DNA from: Zea mays | Taxonomy: Eukaryota > Streptophyta > Magnoliopsida > Poales > Poaceae | Direction: 5' to 3' | NCBI RefSeq assembly: GCF_902167145.1 | Contig: NC_050098.1 | Location: 33,784,501 to 33,848,500 of the forward strand | Length of the DNA stretch: 64,000 nucleotides | Shown: one piece after another, positions 1-10,400 of the stretch | Numbering within the stretch: position 1 is the first letter of the stretch | Layout: each line of letters opens with the position of its first letter | Program-made: the position numbers and the translations under genes | Notes under the pieces: generated by a model | The model's database searches: none | Told to the model about the DNA's origin: nothing | Seen by the model: the letters and a program-made list of their open reading frames with translations, nothing else

Positions 1-346
1 CTCTAAGAGGAGAATTTCATTAAGGGGGAGTTTTGTTTAAGTCAAAGGAAAAGCATTTGAAACAGGGGGAGAAAATTTCAAATCTTGAAAATGCTTCTTA
101 CAATTTTATTCATATACCTCTGACTATTTGCAAAAGGACTTTGAAAAGATTTTCCAAAATAATTTACAAAAACAAAACAAGTGGTGCAAGTGTGGTCCAA
201 AATGTTAAAAGAAAGAAAGCAATCCATGCATATCTAATGAAAGGATAAATTGGTTTAATTCCAAACAACCTTTGCACTTACTTTATGCAAACTAGTTCAA
301 TTCTGCACTTATATATTTGCTTTGGTTTGTGTTGGCATCAATCACC

Positions 347-359
347 AAAAAAGGGGAGA
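347..359 (+). other. Polypurine tract of the Sirevirus
   Basis: An uninterrupted A/G run (A6 G4 AGA) ends one base before the LTR. This is the expected primer site for plus-strand DNA synthesis. Further copies of the tract lie at 22-30 and 62-74. Confidence 0.7.
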
Positions 360-360
360 T

Positions 361-1072
361 TGAAAGGGAAATAGGATCAAACCTTTTCGACCGTTGGGTG
401 ATGTGGCTGGCACACCGGACAGTGTCCAGTGGCGCACCGGACTGTCCGGTACGCCCATCGATAGCAGCCTTCCCCAACGGCTGTTTTGGTGGTTGGGGCT
501 ATAAATACCCCAACCACCACCATTCAAGGTATCCAAGTTTCCAGCATATTGCTTTTAATACAAGAGCTCTAGACTTCACTCCAAGACACAAACAAGAGAT
601 CAAATCCTCTCCCAAGTCCAAATCACTCCAAACACTTAGTGACTAGTGAGAGAGAGATTTTCGTGTTTATTTGAGTTCTTGTCGCTTGGATCGCTTTTCT
701 TCTTCCCCGTTCTTGTTCTCAAGACACTTGTAATCAAAGCAAGAGACACTAATTGTGTGGTGGTCCTTGTGGGGTCTAAGTGACCCATTTGATTGAGGAG
801 AAAAGCTCACTCGGTCTAGGTGATCGTTTGAGAGAGGGAAAGGGTTGAAAGAGACCCGGTCTTTGTGACCACCTCAATGGGGAGTAGGTTTGCAAGAACC
901 GAACCTCGGTAAAACAAATCAATGTGTCATCCGCTCTATTTTCTTTGGTTGATTTGTTTTCACCCTCTCTATTGGACTCGGTTATATTTCTAACGCTAAT
1001 CCCGGCTTGTAGTTGTGCTTAAAGTTTATAAATTTCAGATTTGCCTATTCACCCCCCTCTAGGCGACTTTCA
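361..1072 (+). repeat. 3' LTR of the Sirevirus
   Basis: A 712-bp LTR starts TGAAAGGGAAA and ends GACTTTCA, giving TG...CA ends. It holds CACCGGAC and GGACTGTCC palindromic motifs near 413-450 and a TATA box at 500-507. The sequence resembles the maize Ji/Opie/Giepum group, but I cannot assign a family without a search. Confidence 0.85.
500..507 (+). promoter_or_regulatory. TATA box of the Sirevirus LTR
   Basis: TATAAATA lies in the first part of the LTR in a GC-rich setting, as expected of the LTR promoter. Confidence 0.6.
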
Positions 1073-2887
1073 TTAACTAATAGAGCGAAACAAGTGGGTC
1101 AATTATCTGGCTTGGTGCCACATTTGGTGGATGGTGGCTTGTCGATTCTCCAATATGCGGACGACACCATTCTGTTTATGGTTCACGATTTCGAGAAAGC
1201 AGTGAATATGAAATGCTTTTATGTGCTTTTGAGCAGTTATCTGGGCTCAAAATTAATTTCCACAAAAGTGAGGTTTATTGCTTTGGAGAAGCAAAAACCC
1301 AAGAACATCAATATGCACAACTCTTTGGTTGCAGAAAAGGGGACTACCCGTTTAGATATTTAGGTTTACCAATGCATTATAGAAAACTAAGTATGGTAGA
1401 TTGGAAGATAATCGAGAACAAATTTGAAAAGAAATTATCTAGCCGGAAAGGGAAATACATGTCCGTGGGTGGAAGGCTAGTTCTTATTAACTCTACCCTT
1501 ACAAGCCTTGCGATGTTTATGGTGTCTTTTTTTGAGATCCCAAGAGGTGTTTTGGAAAAAATAGACTATTACAGATCTCGGTTTTTTTTGGCAAGGGGAT
1601 AATAAGAAAAAGAATGGACTCACCAAGTGGAGTATCATCTGTCAACTAAGGGAGGTGGGGGTTAGGGGTGAAAAACATTGATGCACAAAACAAATGCCTC
1701 TTAAGCAAATGGTTGTTTAAACTCCTGAATGAGGAGGGTTTATGGCAAACCATGTTGCGGAGTAAATACTTGCAACAACATACATTATCACAAGCTCAAC
1801 GTAGACCCTCTAATTCGCATTTCTTGAAGGGGCTTATGAAAGTTAGAGACAACTTCCTAAACTTTGGATCCTTTCAACTTAACAATGGCACACATATTAG
1901 GTTTTGGGAGGACAAATGGTTGAGGATAGGCATCCTAAAAGAAATATGCCCGCAACTATATGCATTGGTTTGACAAAAAATGTGGTGGTTGCTAATATCT
2001 TCCAAACCATTCCGCTGAATATTTCTTTTTGTCGGGGTCTAGTGGCGCAGCTACGTGAACAATGGATGGATTTAGTGGCTCACCTTGTTCATGTTCGATT
2101 AAACACAGCAAGTGACACGTTTCGTTGGGACTTGTCAACGAACAGATCCTTTAGTGTTCATTCGATGTACAAGGGGCTAATAACTAATGTCAATGTGGCG
2201 TGGCACAAAGACATTTGGAAGGCTAAGATGCCTTTGAAGATTAAAATCTTCATGTGGTATTTACATAGTGGTGTTTTAGTTACCAAAGATAATTTACTCA
2301 AGTGTAATTGGAAGGGAAATGCAAAATGTTCTTTTTGTACCCAGAATGAGACAATTGATCATCTTTTTTTCCACTGCCAACTTGCTAAATTTATTTGGCG
2401 TTTAGTTCGAATCACATGTGGTGTTCGTCCACCAAACAATATTAGACATATCTTTGGTTCTTGGTTAACTGGTCTGGATAATAGAAAGAGAAGTCACTTT
2501 ATTCTAGCAGCTTCGGCTATATGTTGGGCAATCTAGTTGAGTAGGAATGATGCAGTGTTTGATAATGCTCCAATAAAATCTTCTTTGCAGGTGGTTTTTC
2601 GGGCTACGCATTGTCCCCGCTTCTGGGCTCAACTACAACTTAGACAGGATGATCAAGAACTAATAATCAAGGCATGTCGTAGATTGGAGGAGTTGGTGAT
2701 GCAGATTTTTAGACTCATGGATGGGGATCTGCATTTAGACTTTGTCTTTAATCTTGTTTCGCTGCACTATGTTTTGCCTTTCTCTGAGTTTTCAGATAGT
2801 GCTGTTCCTATCTGAGTCTGTAATAATTCGGCTATAGTCTCTTTGAGACAAAGGCCGGGAACTTTGAATTCCCATTATCTAAAAAAA
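1073..2887 (+). mobile_element. L1-type LINE, 3' part, interrupted by the Sirevirus
   Basis: LINE sequence resumes directly after the Sirevirus LTR, in the middle of the reverse transcriptase domain. It runs through a zinc-binding RT-associated domain to a short A run at 2881-2887 that I take as the 3' tail. The 5' half, with the endonuclease and the first half of RT, lies beyond the left edge of the window. The copy is decayed and cannot be active. Confidence 0.8.
1085..2815 (+). pseudogene. LINE ORF2 fragment: reverse transcriptase C-terminal half and zf-RVT domain
   Basis: The product would be the LINE reverse transcriptase that primes synthesis on nicked chromosomal DNA. The catalytic motif QYADD is visible near 1150-1165. 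It is followed by the GLKINFHKSE and YLGLPMHYRKL blocks typical of plant L1 elements (about 1240-1400). The zinc-binding RT-associated domain follows at about 2110-2400, with WHKDIWKAKMPLKIK and the CSFC...HLFFHC cysteine/histidine pattern. The frame shifts near 1210, 1610 and 1950, and an in-frame TAG lies at 2534-2536 where tryptophan is expected. This is a clear pseudogene. Confidence 0.8.
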
Positions 2888-3157
2888 TGACGCACGTATG
2901 TGCTCACTTTGAAGCAAGTCAACTGACATGTGGAATTCAGTCCATAGAAAACAGATCACATGTATATATGCATGTATGATTCAATAAATTTTTCAGTCCA
3001 ACATAGGAATTAGTAAATTTAGTAAAATCACAGAATTTTTCAGTTCATCATAGGATTCAGTAAATTTAGTCCATAGATAACAGATCCTCACTGGGTTCAG
3101 TACATAACACATAGATAACTTGATCTATGGCATAATTCAAAATGGTAACATAATAGC
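2888..3157. other. AT-rich spacer, probably 3' flank of the MYB/NAM-type gene
   Basis: No coding signal is visible. The stretch is AT-rich, with loosely repeated phrases such as 'catagataacagatc' and 'ttcagtaaatttagt' that recur two or three times. It lies directly downstream of the stop codon at 3158-3160 of the minus-strand gene, so it probably contains that gene's 3' UTR. Confidence 0.4.
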
Positions 3158-4479
3158 CTAAGAAAATTCTGCAAACAGTTTGTTCCTCAAACATTTTAGA
3201 TCAGCAACATGCTCAGTTCTAATATCCTCAGGCATTTCTGAAGTATCTTGTTTGAGTAGGTTTGAATAGGTCTCCAACATTTTGGCCTCCTTCTCTTCTT
3301 TAGCAGCCTGCAAAGCAATTTTATTCGCCTCAATCTTGTCACGATGAATCTTGCCTTGCATTTCAAGAGCCTTCATATGATTGAGTGCAACATTGTTTTG
3401 AATTTTCTCAAATCTATCAAGTTCTTCCACATTTGTCGATCTTAATTTAGATTTTATTTTTCCTTCGAGTACAGATCTTTTTGCTGCCTTCTGTCCAATT
3501 GGTCTATCAAGGTCAACATCTTCTAATCCTCCTCCTTCTGGGTTGCCCTTCTCCATTTCCTTTCTCTTGCCCTGACTATGATCATTATAGCTCATCCACT
3601 TTGCCTCGTTACGAACCATGTACCAAACATTCATAAGCTGAAAACATAGTCCTTTATTCTCCTCCTCAAAGAATTTCTGTGCTTTCCCTAACCACATTTC
3701 GTCTGAATATCCACTCGTGTAAACCCTTTTAGCTTTCAACCAACAATCATTGAACAAGCTTTAATTTTGTGCCATCTATCTTTAACCTGTTTAGTAGTTC
3801 TCCATCTATTTTTGATGGTAACTTGATTGTACTCCTTTTGCACATCTGTCCAATATTTCTTCGATTTCTTGTTATTTCCATGAAGTGAATCTATGGAGTG
3901 TTTCAGCCAAGCGCTCATCTGCATAGAAAGAAGATTTTTTTACCATGTTGTACGACAGCATAAACAAAGAGCTCTAAACCCTAAAATTTACATGTATACA
4001 TATATCAACTAAAATCGATCGAACAAGTTAAGTAAAATACCACTCTCCCATCTTCATTTGGTTTCCATATTAGTCTTGCCTCAGTTTTGACTTCATCTGC
4101 ATCATTCTCCTCAATGTCAACAGGGTTATCACATGCTTCATCCACTTCTATGCAATGTGATGTTCTTCCAACAAAATGAGAATTCTCAGGTGCATTACAC
4201 TGCTCACTCATCATGTAATTCATAAACCCATTGGAACTGAAAATGAAAAGAGATAGTATGCATTATGCATGGCATCCTGTTCAGTTCAACAAATATACTT
4301 CAATGATAGGAATTAATTTTCTTGAACAGTTCAAATAAATTTCTTCAAACAAATCAAGTCGTAGCCAACAAGGAACCTTTGCAATGAATCTGAAAAGGAG
4401 GGTGGTGCGCTGCGAGGGGATGCAACAACATCTACACTGTCAGGGGAGTAGGTTCGCTCATAACTAGGGAAGAGGGTCC
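3158..4479 (-). pseudogene. MYB/SANT plus NAM-associated-domain gene, exons 1 (part), 2 and 3
   Basis: Three exons read on the minus strand. Exon 1 (part) is 4377-4479. A GT...AG intron at 4237-4376 leads to exon 2 (4041-4236), and a second intron at 3919-4040 leads to exon 3 (3158-3918). The phases agree at both junctions. Exons 2-3 encode a SANT-like DNA-binding segment (W at 'LIWKPNEDGRV', then 'SAWLKHS', 'YWTDVQKEYN' and 'KDRWHKIK'). Exon 3 continues into a NAM-associated C-terminal region with 'YTSGYSDEMWL' and a Lys/Glu-rich coiled coil. A one-base frameshift near 3757 separates the two halves of exon 3. Such proteins are common in plants as hypothetical genes and as ORF1 of PIF/Harbinger DNA transposons; no transposase is visible here. 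Exon 1 is broken by the retrotransposon stack. Confidence 0.7.
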
Positions 4480-5468
4480 TGTTGAAATATTAGACATTTT
4501 CTAGATTAAATTCCGAATATAAATCATTACCAACAATAAATAGTCTAGGTGTCTATTCCACAACAAGTAATCTAGCAGGTTACCTAACATCATAATCATA
4601 AAAATGCAAGACACCTCTACCATAACAAATGAACTAAAGTATAAGGTCAAATTAGATGATGCGTACTGATCAGACATGCTGGTAGACGACGCGGGCCGGA
4701 AGCAGCAGGGTAGACGACGTCGAAGCAGTGGAGCCGATGACGTCGAAGCAGAAGGGTCGACGACAAGATCGCGAGCAGTCACGTGAGGACACTTCCCAAA
4801 AAAACCTTATTCGCCCTCTCCCGGTGCAGGATCTCGAAGGCGAAGGGTTCCGGAGACCTGCTCTCCCGAACGTAGATGCACGTTGGTGGTCGGGATGAAG
4901 AGAACTACGATGGTGGCACAGTTGTGAGCAGAGGCGAAAACCTAACTTGTGTTGGGATGGGTTTGACGCTGGCTGCCAGGCGCCTTATATAGGGCCATGT
5001 CCACGAACCGATAACGATCTGTGATCCGATCTACATGTTATCCACGAACCGATAGACTCGCCTTCCGATAATGACTTAGAACCTTATCGCGATCGGTTAG
5101 GGCTCTAAACTTAACAGCCAAGCAACCCAAAAATAAAACGGCAAAAGGAAGCCGCCCCTCGCAAGGCGAGGGGGCGGATTTCGGCAGACCATTCACGCGC
5201 ATGTCGTGCGCCCGCGCCCTTCGCACCGCCTAGGCTAGGCCTGACCAGGCGAGCGAGCGCGCGCGCGTGGTTCTCCACACTCCCTTCCCTCATCCATGAC
5301 TTAGTGAGTGAGTGTAGCCTCCATATTTAAACTAGTTCCACTCCACTTGGACTAGCAATATGGCAATATTTGTTCCACCATTCCCTAGCCATACCCATAC
5401 ATGGGCTTTTGAGATTTTTCTAGGATTTAATTGAATGTCTCAATTGGGCCTAGCCCATAAATCCAACA
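4480..5468 (-). repeat. 3' LTR of the copia element
   Basis: This 989-bp LTR reads TGTTGGATTT... on the minus strand and ends ...TTTCAACA. A purine-rich tract lies just internal to it at 5469-5480. It contains about 200 bp (about 5041-5243) that the partner LTR lacks. Confidence 0.85.
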
Positions 5469-6021
5469 ATCGGCCCCCACGAGATCTCAAATGCCCATCT
5501 GCAGTTTTGCCACTGTTCATTGTTGTTTAATATACTAGTGTTTCAGCAGAGACTGTTAAGTTGAACTTCCACCTAGAAATCCAAGCTACACCAACCCACA
5601 ACTTGGACAATGGACTATGTCTTGAATTGCAAGTTTTGTGTGAATGGGTTTCACTTAAAGCCATAACCAGTACCTGGCTACCAGTAGTCCCCTTCTCGGG
5701 TGAATCATACACGTCGTACTCCAAGGTCTCTTCATGAGTTTACTAGAGATTACCTAGATCTCATAGACTGTGACGTTAGACAGTCTAACTCATATAGGTG
5801 TGTTCTTTCAAGAATGTTTTGCAGGACAACATCTTCGCTAATAAAAGCCAACAAAACACATTAAGGCACAAAGCCAACTTGCCTTACAGCATTTGAGAGT
5901 ATTCCATCTTTACTTAGAGAGGGTCAAAGGTTACTCTCCTTAGTTCACCAATGGCTTGTTCTTCCTAGGACCTAATTCACGGGATCTCTGATCACATAGA
6001 CTGGGTTTCCACCATGGCAAC
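5469..6021 (-). other. 3' untranslated region of the copia element
   Basis: Non-coding sequence between the end of the RNase H region (stop at 6022-6024) and the 3' LTR. It includes the purine tract next to the LTR. I see no gene in it. Confidence 0.6.
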
Positions 6022-7526
6022 TTATATGGGTCTCATACCCATCTCTCTCGATGCGATTTCTATCACATTACGTGGTAGTCCCTTTGTAAAAGGATCTGCC
6101 AGATTTTTATCTATTCGAATATAAGTCACACTTATAACTCCGAAGTTTCTCAACCTTCTGTCAGACTTCAATCGTCTTTTGACATGTCTTGATGACTTCC
6201 CATTATCCTTAGAACTTGTCACTTTAGCAATCACTGTCTGATTGTCTCAGTTCATAAGGATAGTTGGTGTTGGTTTCTCAACCACCGGCAAGTCCATCAA
6301 GAGTTCACGCAACCATTCTGCCTCAACGGTTGCTGTGTCAAGTGCAGCTAGCTCGGCTTCCATGCTTGACCTTGTCAAGATGGTCTGCTTGCATGACCTC
6401 CATGATACCGCACCTCCACCAATAGTAAAGACATAACCACTGGTGGCATAAAGCTCATCTACATCAGATATCTAGTTCGAATCACTATATCCTTCAAGTA
6501 CTGCATGCTGACCAGAATAGTGAATTCCATAGCTCATTGTACCGTGCAAGTAGCGCATAACCCGCTCAAGTGCATGCCAATGATCAGTCCCGGGGTTTGA
6601 CATGAACCTACTCAATTTGCTCACAACAAACAAAATATTGGGCCTTGTTGCACTAGCAAGATACATGAGTGAACCGATGATCTGAGAATATCTCAATTGG
6701 TCTAAACCAATTCTCTTGTTCTTTCGCAGTGTCACACTGAGATCATAAGGTGTTGGAGAAGGTTTGCAATCAGAGAAGCCAAATCGCTTCAAAACCTTTT
6801 CAACATAGTGAGATTGCGAGAGAGTAATCCCACCATCTGCCTTAATCAGCTTGATGTTTAGAATCACATCAGCTTCTCCCAGATCTTTCATACCAAAACT
6901 CTTTGATAGAAAAGACTTGACTTGATTGATCACATCAATGTTTGTGCCAAATATCAATATATCATCAACATATAAGCACAATATAACTCCTTCACCCCCA
7001 CCATAGCGATAATATACACACATGTCTGCCTCATTAATGGCAAAGCCTACAGACGTTAGAGTCGTGTGAAACTTCTCATGCCACTGCTTTGGTGCTTGCT
7101 TCAGACCATACAAAGTTTTCAATAACTTGTACACCTTGCTTTCTTGACCCTTTACTACAAATCCATCAGGCTGTTCCATATAGATTTCCTTGTCCAGCTC
7201 TCCATTAAGAAAAGTTGTCTTTACATCCATCTGATGGACATGGAGACCATACGAGACAGCCAAGGAAAGTAGTACTCGAATAGTAGTCATTCTAGCAATA
7301 GGTGAGTAAGTGTCAAAGAAGTCTTCTCCTTCTTTCTGAGTATAGCCTTTAGCCACAAGCCTAGCCTTGTACTTCTCAATTGTACCATTAGACTTGAGCT
7401 TCTTTTTAAACACCCACTTACAACCCACAGGTTTACAGCCATAGGGTCGATCAGTGACTTCTCACGTACCATTTCAAAGAGTGGAATCCATCTCATTATG
7501 AACTCCTTCTTTCCAATCATCTGCAT
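6022..7526 (-). pseudogene. Copia pol: reverse transcriptase and RNase H
   Basis: RT copies the element RNA into DNA in the virus-like particle, and RNase H removes the RNA. The RT segment (6472-7428) shows the copia hallmarks GCKWVFKKK near the start, LYGLKQAPKQW in the middle and the catalytic YVDDILIFG. RNase H follows, with GYSDSN, '[10 protein letters not shown]' and the terminal 'NLADPFTKGLP' motif (6022-6480). Breaks include an in-frame TAG at 6472-6474 where tryptophan is usual, a TGA near 6246, and a frame change near 7430. The RT core itself reads open for 318 codons. Confidence 0.85.
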
Positions 7527-7653
7527 CTAGAGATGCAAATGCTTCCGCAATGGTAGTAGGAGTATCGTCCACAAGGTACACAATGAAATCAACACCAAAG
7601 GATTTTTCAACCCTTTGTCTCTTGCTCCTTTTAGGAGCATCATTGTCATCCTC

Positions 7654-8067
7654 CTATAGGACAATTTCATGTGGCTGTTCAGAACTATCAATAGGTGTAC
7701 TATGTTCAGGAGTTATCTCAAAAGAGTATCTAGAATTGCTATGAATGTCTTTCATTGGAAATATGTGTTCAAAGAAAGTAGCATCACGTGATTCCATAAT
7801 AGTATCAACATACACATCAGAAACTTCAGATTTAACTACTAAAAATCTATACACTATGCTACACGAAGCATATCCAAGAAAGACACAATCCACTATTCTT
7901 GGTCCAAGCTTGTGCTTTTTATTAATTGGTACATTGACTTTCGCCATGCACCCCCAAGTGCGCAAGTATGAAAGTGATGGTTTTCTCCCAACCCACTTCT
8001 CGTAAGGGGTTTTCTCTTCTTTTCCCATAGGAATTCTATTCAGAACATGACATGAAGTCAAGACTGT
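7654..8067 (-). pseudogene. Copia pol: C-terminal part of integrase
   Basis: The segment carries the copia integrase C-terminal motif region ('TPYEKW', 'YLRTWGCMA', 'VDCVFLGY'). The reading frame stops being copia sequence at 8063-8067, which is the TSD of element C. The N-terminal part of the same domain resumes at 50363. Sequence beyond 8068 in this frame belongs to the C LTR, not to copia. Confidence 0.85.
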
Positions 8068-8547
8068 TGTTGGGGTGAAGGCGAAGACGCTACCCTTCGC
8101 GTGAAGCCTTTGTCGCCTCGCTACACCAACGAAGGTGAGATGATTGGCACAGTTGCCCTTCGTCCTCTCCATTGCAAGATGAAGACTAGACTCCGACGAA
8201 GTCTTCTAGTCCCGCGTCCTCATCTCGCCCGGAGGCCCACGTGGAATTCGGCCCACTGTAACGGGCCCCGCGTGGACAAGCATGTTATGGGCCTCATCTG
8301 TAATAGCTTTTCTGTAATGACGGTCTGTAACCTCCCTTTATGGGAATATTCTGGGGATAGTCTAGGTACCCGAGGGCATAAACATCCTTGCCTTGGGACG
8401 TTGGACACTCGGGTACCTATAAATACCCTCGTACAATGCCCTTGAGAGGCCAGATTAACAGAGCAATTGTCATCCCATGTTAAACTCTGCTTGCATTCTT
8501 TCCACTTCCCTGTTGGATCCACTTGCCCAAGAGAGCAAGTTCCAACA
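8068..8547 (+). repeat. 5' LTR of element C
   Basis: 480 bp, starts TGTTGGGG and ends CCAACA. A TATA box (TATAAATA) lies at 8418-8425. The sequence is rich in the short words cttcg and cgaag. Confidence 0.9.
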
Positions 8548-8548
8548 T

Positions 8549-8566
8549 TTGGCGCCCACCGTTCGT
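8549..8566 (+). other. Probable primer-binding site of element C
   Basis: TTGGCGCCCACCG follows the 5' LTR by one base. The same word follows the 5' LTR of element D. I do not name the tRNA that pairs with it. Confidence 0.6.
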
Positions 8567-8587
8567 GCTACGAATAAACCACCCGCG

Positions 8588-10400
8588 ATGGCACCCAAGA
8601 GAGCTAGTTCGAAGGCAGCCCCATCCGTTGACAAAGCAGCGAAGGCAGCGCTGCTAGCCGAGAAAAAAGGCAAGGCCCTCGCAGACAACACCCCCCAAGA
8701 AGCTTGCGAAGACGAAGCTCTCAGCAAGAGACAGCGCAACGAACACCCCACTCCCGAAGGCACCCTAGGCACCTGCAGCTCTGGAGGACTACCACAAGCA
8801 CCACCCCCAGGCTTTACTCCACCAGAGGGCGAAGACGCAACAGAGGACGGCGAAGTCATCGGCGTCTCAGCCGAAGAACAGCTACAGCTACGGGCCCTGC
8901 GCATCAAGAACCACAACCTCCAAAAATAGAAAGACATCCTCGAGGCCAAGCGCCAACGTGTCACCGTGCAAGCCAAGGTGCGCCAGATGATACGAGACGA
9001 GGAGCAGAAAGCCCGGGAACTCGAGCAAGAGATTGCGCTCATGCAAAGCGAAGGCCAGCATGATCTGCAGCACGGCCTGCCCCTCCAACAGCGCGCGCCA
9101 GCCAGAGACTTATTCATACCCCAGCGCGGGCCCTTCATCCCGCATACCACAGCTTTCCAAGGCATCAACTACCTTGATGAGCGAAGCCCCCTGGCTCCGC
9201 AACTCCAAGTGTCACCGTGGCCTGCCAATTTTAGGGTAGGGACCTACCCCAAGTACAACGGCAGCACTGACCTGACACAATACATCATGAGCTACCAAGT
9301 CGTCGTTGCATCATCCGGAGGGGACGATGCCACAATGGCCAAGTCTTTTATCATCGCCCTCGAGGGTCCAGCCTTAACCTGGTACACCAGGTTGCCCCCA
9401 TTGTCCATCGACTCCTGGAAGGGACTCCGAGACAAGTTTCTACTCAACTTCCAAGGATACCGACCCGATACCAATGCTTTGGCCGAGCTATCACTCTACA
9501 AACAGCAAGAGAAGGAAACCCTATGGGAGTACTACCGCAAGTTCCTGACTCTCAAGTCATAATTGCCTTCGGTTGACGACCACATCGCGATACACTACGC
9601 CATCAGTGGCCTTCGGGTTGGCGTCCTATACAGTCACTGCATCAGGGACCCACCAAAAATCTCCAAGAGCTATATCAGCTGTTCGAGAAGTACGCCAAAT
9701 CCGAAGAGCTCCATCAGCGAAAGGTCGAGTCTTAGAGAAAATCCAAGGACCCTCCACAGTCCAGCCAAACCTGGACAAGGCCTTCGCAGCCAGACTCCGG
9801 ACGGGACAGCCGTAGTCAGCAGCAGATGCACAACATAGCCATCCAGCACCCCGCCGGTGAGGCCTCTCGCCGTCAGGAATATCCCCCCCAGGGCCGCGAC
9901 AATGGCACGCGAGGGCGGGGCCGAGGACGGGCGCAGCAGCCACGCAGATATTACTGCCTGTTTCATGGCGAGGATTGCGCACACCTAACAAAAGATTGCC
10001 CAGAAACAAAGGCCACCAGGGACAGGATGTCTCGGGCACAACCAGCCGACAACCAGAGAGTTGTCGCGCACACATATCATCACCACCACCCACAACCATA
10101 CAACAACAGCCAAGTCCAGCACCCACCCAACCACGCATATCAATACCATCAGGAAGTACAAATCGTCCCACCACCGCCTCCGCCTCCGCATCACCAGAAC
10201 CCACACCACCAAAATTACCCCCAGGCACCAAAGCAGGAAGACTTCGCCGATCAGCCGTATCGTAGAGTCATTCACATGATCACTGGAGGGTCCAGCGTCG
10301 ACTTCGAGACGAAGCGACAAAAGAGGGATCACTACCGGAGTGCCAACCACGTCGCCCTCATCGGCCCAGTGGTACAAACGAGGTGGTCACATGTGCCACT
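8588..10400 (+). pseudogene. Element C gag
   Basis: Gag builds the particle and binds RNA. The start ATG at 8588 begins MAPKRASSKAA. An Ala/Lys-rich N-terminus and a coiled coil (about 8900-9060) lead into the retrotransposon gag core at about 9200-9560 ('TYPKYNGSTD', 'MAKSFIIALEGPA', 'YKQQEKETLWEYYRKF'). The zinc knuckle is a variant, CLFHGEDCAHLTKDC, near 9955-10000. It is followed by a His/Pro/Gln-rich tail. In-frame TAG at 8927-8929, TAA at 9560-9562 and TAG at 9733-9735, plus a one-base shift at about 9657, break the frame. Most stops sit where glutamine codons are plausible. Confidence 0.85.

Larger units (their letters stand above)
1..1072 (+). mobile_element. Sirevirus-type Ty1/copia retrotransposon, 3' end only
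   Basis: The window opens in the 3' untranslated part of a Ty1/copia element and reaches its 3' LTR at 361-1072. Purine-rich tracts resembling a polypurine tract occur at 22-30, 62-74 and directly before the LTR at 347-359, which is the multiplied tract arrangement known from Sireviruses. No pol sequence lies inside the window. The short open frame at 33-248 has no recognisable domain and is probably not a gene. The element sits inside a LINE, which resumes at 1073. The TSD partner (expected ttaac) lies outside the window. Confidence 0.85.

Noticed and set aside
33..248. A 71-codon frame at the left edge
   Set aside because: It lies in the 3' untranslated region of a Sirevirus between purine tracts; no domain is visible.
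3158..4479. Calling the MYB/NAM-type gene a glutathione S-transferase, as similar plant proteins are sometimes labelled
   Set aside because: No GST fold motif is visible; the sequence shows only SANT-like and NAM-associated features.
8068..8172. Extension of the copia integrase frame upstream of 8067
   Set aside because: This is LTR sequence of element C read in the copia frame.
8470..9168. A 232-codon minus-strand frame opposite gag of element C
   Set aside because: It is Cys/Ser/Arg-rich with no domain and overlaps a recognisable gag on the other strand.
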